A DNA stretch of 64,000 nucleotides from Oenococcus kitaharae DSM 17330. Its GTDB lineage: Bacteria > Bacillota > Bacilli > Lactobacillales > Lactobacillaceae. Made by a program: the position numbers and the translations under genes. Within the stretch, counting starts at the first letter, position 1; each line of letters begins with the position of its first letter. The notes beneath the pieces were generated by a model. The model searched no databases. It had not been told where the DNA came from and was given only the letters and a program-made list of their open reading frames with translations. The DNA lies in the NCBI RefSeq assembly GCF_000241055.1, contig NZ_CM001398.1:1125119-1189118 (forward strand), in the 5' to 3' direction. Positions 60,833-64,000 of this stretch are shown here, one piece after another.

Positions 60833-61303
60833 ATGAAAATCAAAAGTTTGATTCTTAAGTTAGCCTTATTGGGGATTGCGGCGATTGTTGTCATGGCTGG
60901 AACGTTAGTCTCAATTCAGGTTTTTACAGCTGAAGGTTTGCATTGGAATTTTGCCATCGTCACGCTGCTGGCTGCCATTTATTTAGCCGTGATTTTTGCT
61001 TTCAGAGTTCTTTATCTGTTGTTTCGAGTTGTCAGTCTCATTGGCAAAAATCAGGCTTTCTCATCATCGACACTGCCGCTGGTCACAAAGATTAAGCACA
61101 CTATTTTAGTTATCGCGATTGTCTTTTCGGGGATCATGCCTTTTGTCTATCAAGTCACACAGATGGCTGATGCACCGGGCCTCATGATTATGGGATTTTC
61201 ACTGATTTCTTTGCCTTATGCGGCTTTTGTCTTTTCACAAATTGTTGAAGATCTTTTTAGGAGCGCGATCAGTTTAAAGACTGAACACGATTTGACTATA
61301 TGA
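60833..61303 (+). CDS. DUF2975 membrane protein
   Basis: A 156-aa protein with four hydrophobic segments (8-28, 40-65, 85-108, 115-135). The DUF2975 family is always found beside a small YozG-like XRE regulator, as here (4-nt overlap). Function unknown; a membrane partner controlling the regulator is a common guess. AAAAGGAA ribosome-binding site. Confidence 0.82.
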   Translation: MKIKSLILKLALLGIAAIVVMAGTLVSIQVFTAEGLHWNFAIVTLLAAIYLAVIFAFRVLYLLFRVVSLIGKNQAFSSSTLPLVTKIKHTILVIAIVFSGIMPFVYQVTQMADAPGLMIMGFSLISLPYAAFVFSQIVEDLFRSAISLKTEHDLTI

Positions 61304-61530
61304 CTAAAGGAGAAGAGACATCAATTATTGTTAATTTAGATATCATGCTGGCCAAACGGAAAATGTCCGTCACGGAATTATCGGAAAAAATCGGCATCAC
61401 GATGTCCAACATTTCGATTTTGAAAAATGGCAAGGCTAAGGCGATCCGTTTTGAGACACTTGCGGCCATTTGCCGCGTCCTGAATTGTCAGCCCGGCGAT
61501 TTACTGAGCTACGGAAAAAAAGAGAACTAA
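61300..61530 (+). CDS. YozG-like XRE-family regulator
   Basis: A 76-aa protein that is almost only a helix-turn-helix domain: LAKRKMSVTELSEKIGITMS, NISILKNGKAKAIRFETL, and a last CQPGDLLSY. Probable DNA-binding dimer. It starts within the end of the DUF2975 gene. Its stop lies in a terminator hairpin. Confidence 0.9.
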   Translation: MTKGEETSIIVNLDIMLAKRKMSVTELSEKIGITMSNISILKNGKAKAIRFETLAAICRVLNCQPGDLLSYGKKEN

Positions 61531-61571
61531 AACGTTAATTTCCTTGAAACAGAAGGAAATTAACGTTTTTT
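61529..61571. terminator. Strong bidirectional terminator after the XRE gene
   Basis: A perfect 17-bp stem AAAACGTTAATTTCCTT and its complement with a 7-nt loop, ending in T. It also faces the minus-strand 34-codon ORF. Confidence 0.9.
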
Positions 61572-61572
61572 A

Positions 61573-61677
61573 TCAAACTCTTTTAACTTTAATTGTTTGA
61601 TTTGTTTTTTGAGCGGCTATTCTGTCTTGAACTTTCTCAAGAATAGCGGCTGAGGCTGATTTAATATTTTTGCTCAT
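61573..61677 (-). CDS. 34-aa basic peptide ORF
   Basis: ATG 61677 follows GAGGAG at 7-nt spacing, one of the best ribosome-binding sites of the window. The peptide starts MSKNIKSASAAILEKVQDRI and ends QTIKVKRV: an amphipathic helix then a basic tail, net positive. It ends directly at a bidirectional terminator. No signal peptide, double-glycine leader or known family is visible. Function unknown. Confidence 0.6.
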   Translation of the reverse strand: MSKNIKSASAAILEKVQDRIAAQKTNQTIKVKRV

Positions 61678-61765
61678 CACTAACTCCTCAGATTTAGATC
61701 TAGTCATTTTTAACTTACGAGATCATGATAAAACGGAATCCTGACTGTGACAGTGCTTATGCATA

Positions 61766-61781
61766 ATTGGTAAATACCAAT
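61766..61781. promoter_or_regulatory. 16-bp perfect palindrome upstream of pxpB
   Basis: ATTGGTA-AA-TACCAAT is perfectly symmetrical and lies about 50 bp upstream of the pxpB promoter. Possible operator of an unknown regulator. Confidence 0.4.
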
Positions 61782-61822
61782 AATCGATCAAACGAAATTT
61801 TGATAACAAAGCCGACATATTT

Positions 61823-61852
61823 TTGAGAACTGTGAAAAAAATGTTGTACAAT
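61823..61852 (+). promoter_or_regulatory. Promoter of the pxpB operon
   Basis: TTGAGA (61823-61828), 18-nt spacer, TACAAT (61847-61852). Confidence 0.65.
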
Positions 61853-61884
61853 ATCCACTAACATTTTATAAGCGGAGCGTACAA

Positions 61885-62622
61885 ATGGCGGATTATTTTT
61901 TTGTACCGGTTGGTGAACAATCGCTTAATTTAATTTTTCCCAATTTGATCGATGTGAAACAGAATCAATTGATTCAGCACATCGCGAGATATTTGCTGCG
62001 GCCTGATACTGACCCGCCTGGCATTGTCGATGTCATTCCCGCTTATCACACTTTGACGGTTAATTTTGATCCGGCTTTGCTGCAGGCTGACGAGCTGCAG
62101 GATTATTTGGATCGATTAATTCAGTCAAAAAAATTAGAAGCAAGTGCGCCAGTGAAACACGTTTTGCTTTTACCGGTCTGTTATGACGAAGAATTCGGTC
62201 CAGATCTGAACAGTGTTGCTGCATATGGCCATATGACTGTGCCTGAATTAATCGACCTGCATAGCAGCCTTGATTATTTTGTCTATATGCTGGGCTTTCT
62301 GCCTGGATTTGCTTATATGGGCACGGTACCGGATCGGATTGCCATGCCGCGTTTGGACCAGCCGCGGGCAGTCACTGCAGCTGGCAGTGTCGGCATTGCT
62401 GGTCAGCAGACTGGCATGTATCCTTTGCAGTCTCCTGGTGGCTGGCGTTTGCTGGGGCGGACGCCGGTGAGGCTTTATGATCCTAAACGTCCTGCGCCCC
62501 TTTATGAAGCGGGTGACTATATTCGCTTCCAGGCAATTTCACGAGCGGATTATAACAAGATTCGGCAGTTGGATCAGGCCGGGAAGTTCCAGCTGGCGCA
62601 AAGAAATGAGGCGGACTCATGA
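61885..62622 (+). CDS. pxpB: 5-oxoprolinase subunit B / KipI-family protein
   Basis: A 245-aa protein of the allophanate hydrolase subunit 1 (AHS1) family. FVYMLGFLPGFAYMGTVP, PRAVTAAGSVGIAGQQTGMYP and SPGGWRLLGRTPV are diagnostic. With PxpA and PxpC it hydrolyses 5-oxoproline to glutamate with ATP. KipI of Bacillus, a kinase inhibitor, is a relative. It overlaps pxpC by 4 nt. GGAG site. Confidence 0.88.
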   Translation: MADYFFVPVGEQSLNLIFPNLIDVKQNQLIQHIARYLLRPDTDPPGIVDVIPAYHTLTVNFDPALLQADELQDYLDRLIQSKKLEASAPVKHVLLLPVCYDEEFGPDLNSVAAYGHMTVPELIDLHSSLDYFVYMLGFLPGFAYMGTVPDRIAMPRLDQPRAVTAAGSVGIAGQQTGMYPLQSPGGWRLLGRTPVRLYDPKRPAPLYEAGDYIRFQAISRADYNKIRQLDQAGKFQLAQRNEADS

Positions 62623-63644
62623 TCGGCGCGACAGTTATTGATAAGGGCCTTTCAGCATCCATTCAGGATTTAGGCCGTTTCCGCCACCAGATCGAAGGAT
62701 TTCCGACATCGGGTGCGATTGATCAAGCGGCTTTTTGCTTAGCTAACGGCTTGGTGAACAATCCAGTTAATGCTGCGGCGATTGAATTTTGTCTTTTAGG
62801 CCCCAGCTTGAAATTTCATTGTCGGACTTTCATCGCGATCACAGGCGCTGTCTGCCCAGTCTTTATTAATGCCCAGCTGGCCGAAGAAAATCAGGTTCTT
62901 GAGATTTTTGAAAACGATGTCTTGACCTTCGGCCCGGTCACAAGGGGTCGATATGGTTACATTGCCTTTGCAGCTGGCGGCCTGTTAACAGTGCCTGTTT
63001 TAGATAGCCGCTCGACAACTTTACGAGCTGGTATTGGCGGATTGGATCGGCATCTGCTGCAAAAGGGGGACCAGTTGCCTTTGAATGAATGCTACCAAAT
63101 GCCCAGTCTGCAGTCACGGCAATATGCAGTTGATGAGAAAAAGGTGGTAACGGGAATCAGAGTCGTCAAAGGGCCGCAGTGGTCCTTGTTTGATCCAGCA
63201 GCTCAGGAAAACTTGGTCAAGCAGACTTTTACCGTTTCCACACAAGCTGACCGTATGGGCTATCGGCTGACTGAAAAATTATTGCCGGCCGCACAAGTCA
63301 GCCTGCTTTCTGAAGGAACAGTTTTTGGCAATATTCAAATTACGCGAAACGGCCAGCCAATTGTGCTGCTGGCAGATCGTCAAACGACGGGCGGATATCC
63401 TGTGATTGCCACGATTATTGCTGCCGATTTTTCAGCTTTTGTGCAGATGCCGCTTGGTCAAAAATTTGCATTCACGCTCGTTGATCTACCAAAAGCGCAG
63501 CAGGAGTTATTGGTACGGAGGCAGCGATTTAAACGTTTGCTGGCATCATGGCAGCAGGCACGATATCAGTTTCCGATCGGCCCAGCCCGAAAAGCTGCAG
63601 TGAAAATTCAGGCTTTATTAGCATCGGAAAATGAGGGGGATTAG
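62619..63644 (+). CDS. pxpC: 5-oxoprolinase subunit C / biotin-dependent carboxyltransferase family (AHS2)
   Basis: A 341-aa protein of the KipA/AHS2 family. SIQDLGRFRHQIEGFPTSGA, AIEFCLLGPSL, FAAGGLLTVPVLDSRSTTL, RVVKGPQ, TQADRMGYRL, SEGTVFGNIQI, LLADRQTTGGYP form the full family pattern. Some databases call this fold a biotin-dependent carboxyltransferase. The BCCP gene directly after it fits that idea. Confidence 0.88.
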   Translation: MIGATVIDKGLSASIQDLGRFRHQIEGFPTSGAIDQAAFCLANGLVNNPVNAAAIEFCLLGPSLKFHCRTFIAITGAVCPVFINAQLAEENQVLEIFENDVLTFGPVTRGRYGYIAFAAGGLLTVPVLDSRSTTLRAGIGGLDRHLLQKGDQLPLNECYQMPSLQSRQYAVDEKKVVTGIRVVKGPQWSLFDPAAQENLVKQTFTVSTQADRMGYRLTEKLLPAAQVSLLSEGTVFGNIQITRNGQPIVLLADRQTTGGYPVIATIIAADFSAFVQMPLGQKFAFTLVDLPKAQQELLVRRQRFKRLLASWQQARYQFPIGPARKAAVKIQALLASENEGD

Positions 63645-63646
63645 CA

Positions 63647-64000
63647 GTGAAAATTGCGCATTTGAAAAAAATCATTCAAGTATTCAATCAGTCCGGCCTC
63701 AACAGCCTGGAAATCAATGACTATCAGGGACAGATTCGTCTGACCAAAGAATCGGACACACATACTCAGACGCCGGTCGTGTCGGAAACGACCGATAAGT
63801 CGGTAACCCCGGATGATACTTTTACGATTAAAGCACCTTTCGTCGGTACTTTTTATACTGCACCCGGCCCTGATCAAGCAGCTTTTGTGAAAGTCGGCGA
63901 TCAAGTGACAAAGGGGCAGACTGTCGCGATTATTGAAGCGATGAAAATGATGAATGAGGTAAAAGCCTTGCAAGACGGGCGAATTAACGATATTTTAGTC
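63647..64000 (+). CDS. accB: Biotin carboxyl carrier protein (AccB), truncated by the window
   Basis: The first 118 residues of a biotin/lipoyl carrier. GTG 63647 follows GAGGGGG and begins KIAHLKKIIQVFNQ, the AccB N-terminus. TIKAPFVGTFYTAPGP and the biotinylation motif EAMKMMNEV are intact. It lies 2 nt after pxpC, so it is in that operon. It may be a dedicated carrier for a 5-oxoproline-type carboxylase rather than the fatty-acid AccB. Confidence 0.9.
   Translation, partial: MKIAHLKKIIQVFNQSGLNSLEINDYQGQIRLTKESDTHTQTPVVSETTDKSVTPDDTFTIKAPFVGTFYTAPGPDQAAFVKVGDQVTKGQTVAIIEAMKMMNEVKALQDGRINDILV

Overview
The window looks like a chromosomal segment of a low-to-moderate GC lactic acid bacterium of the Oenococcus/Leuconostoc group. 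The evidence is heterofermentative genes (AdhE, AckA, no pfl nearby), two RNase J paralogues, RNase-J2/rpsO/rpsT and infC-rpmI-rplT blocks, a comG operon, and many divergent versions of conserved proteins. My best guess is Oenococcus, probably not O. oeni because the GC seems too high for it. This is inference from gene content and style, not from a database match. There is no rRNA, insertion sequence, prophage or CRISPR array in the window.

Layout. 1-6020: an oxidoreductase fragment, a 2-hydroxyacid dehydrogenase, tgt-yajC, a UPF0173 hydrolase, nrnA and a DEAD-box helicase. 6038-11260: rpsT/rpsO (minus) divergent from rnjB, then a TPR gene and the attenuated infC-rpmI-rplT operon. 11281-24847: envelope and housekeeping genes (prsA, HIT, ecsAB, trmB, ytpR, murC, BI-1, prfC, a histone-H1-like gene, rnhA, ftsW-rsmD-coaD-ylbL). 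24889-33202: comGA-GG, a degenerate ytxK-like gene, ackA and adhE. 33235-43263: a cell-wall hydrolase, a VOC protein, greA, yfhO, a class B PBP coupled to a degenerate ADP-ribosylglycohydrolase, rnjA and a LOG protein. 43306-49580: efp-asp23-nusB-xseA-xseB-ispA-tlyA-recN. 49589-52131: an SOS-type YolD-like gene, gmk-rpoZ, dedA and an S1 protein. 52157-53872: fifteen tRNA genes in one array without rRNA. 54047-55877: a small accessory stretch (PASTA-like protein, acyltransferase). 56070-60650: a CoA-disulfide-reductase-like enzyme and purine salvage (guaC; xpt-pbuX under a guanine riboswitch). 60767-64000: a DUF2975/XRE pair, a 34-codon ORF and a pxpB-pxpC-BCCP operon running off the end.

The most unusual theme is translation initiation and tRNA structure. 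About twelve genes have a -10 box ending only 6-8 nt before the start codon and no Shine-Dalgarno sequence, so their mRNAs may be leaderless. infC appears to start at AUA and xpt at AUC. The initiator tRNA has lost U33 and one of its three conserved anticodon-stem G-C pairs. Three other tRNAs have changes at normally invariant or highly conserved positions. Several enzymes also lack hallmark residues: Tgt lacks its zinc cysteines, the ADP-ribosylglycohydrolase-like protein lacks its metal aspartates, RNase J2 lacks a metal histidine, and the YtxK-like protein lacks methyltransferase motifs. Ribosomal protein L20 carries an extra C-terminal domain. This fits a fast-evolving, possibly hypermutable lineage.
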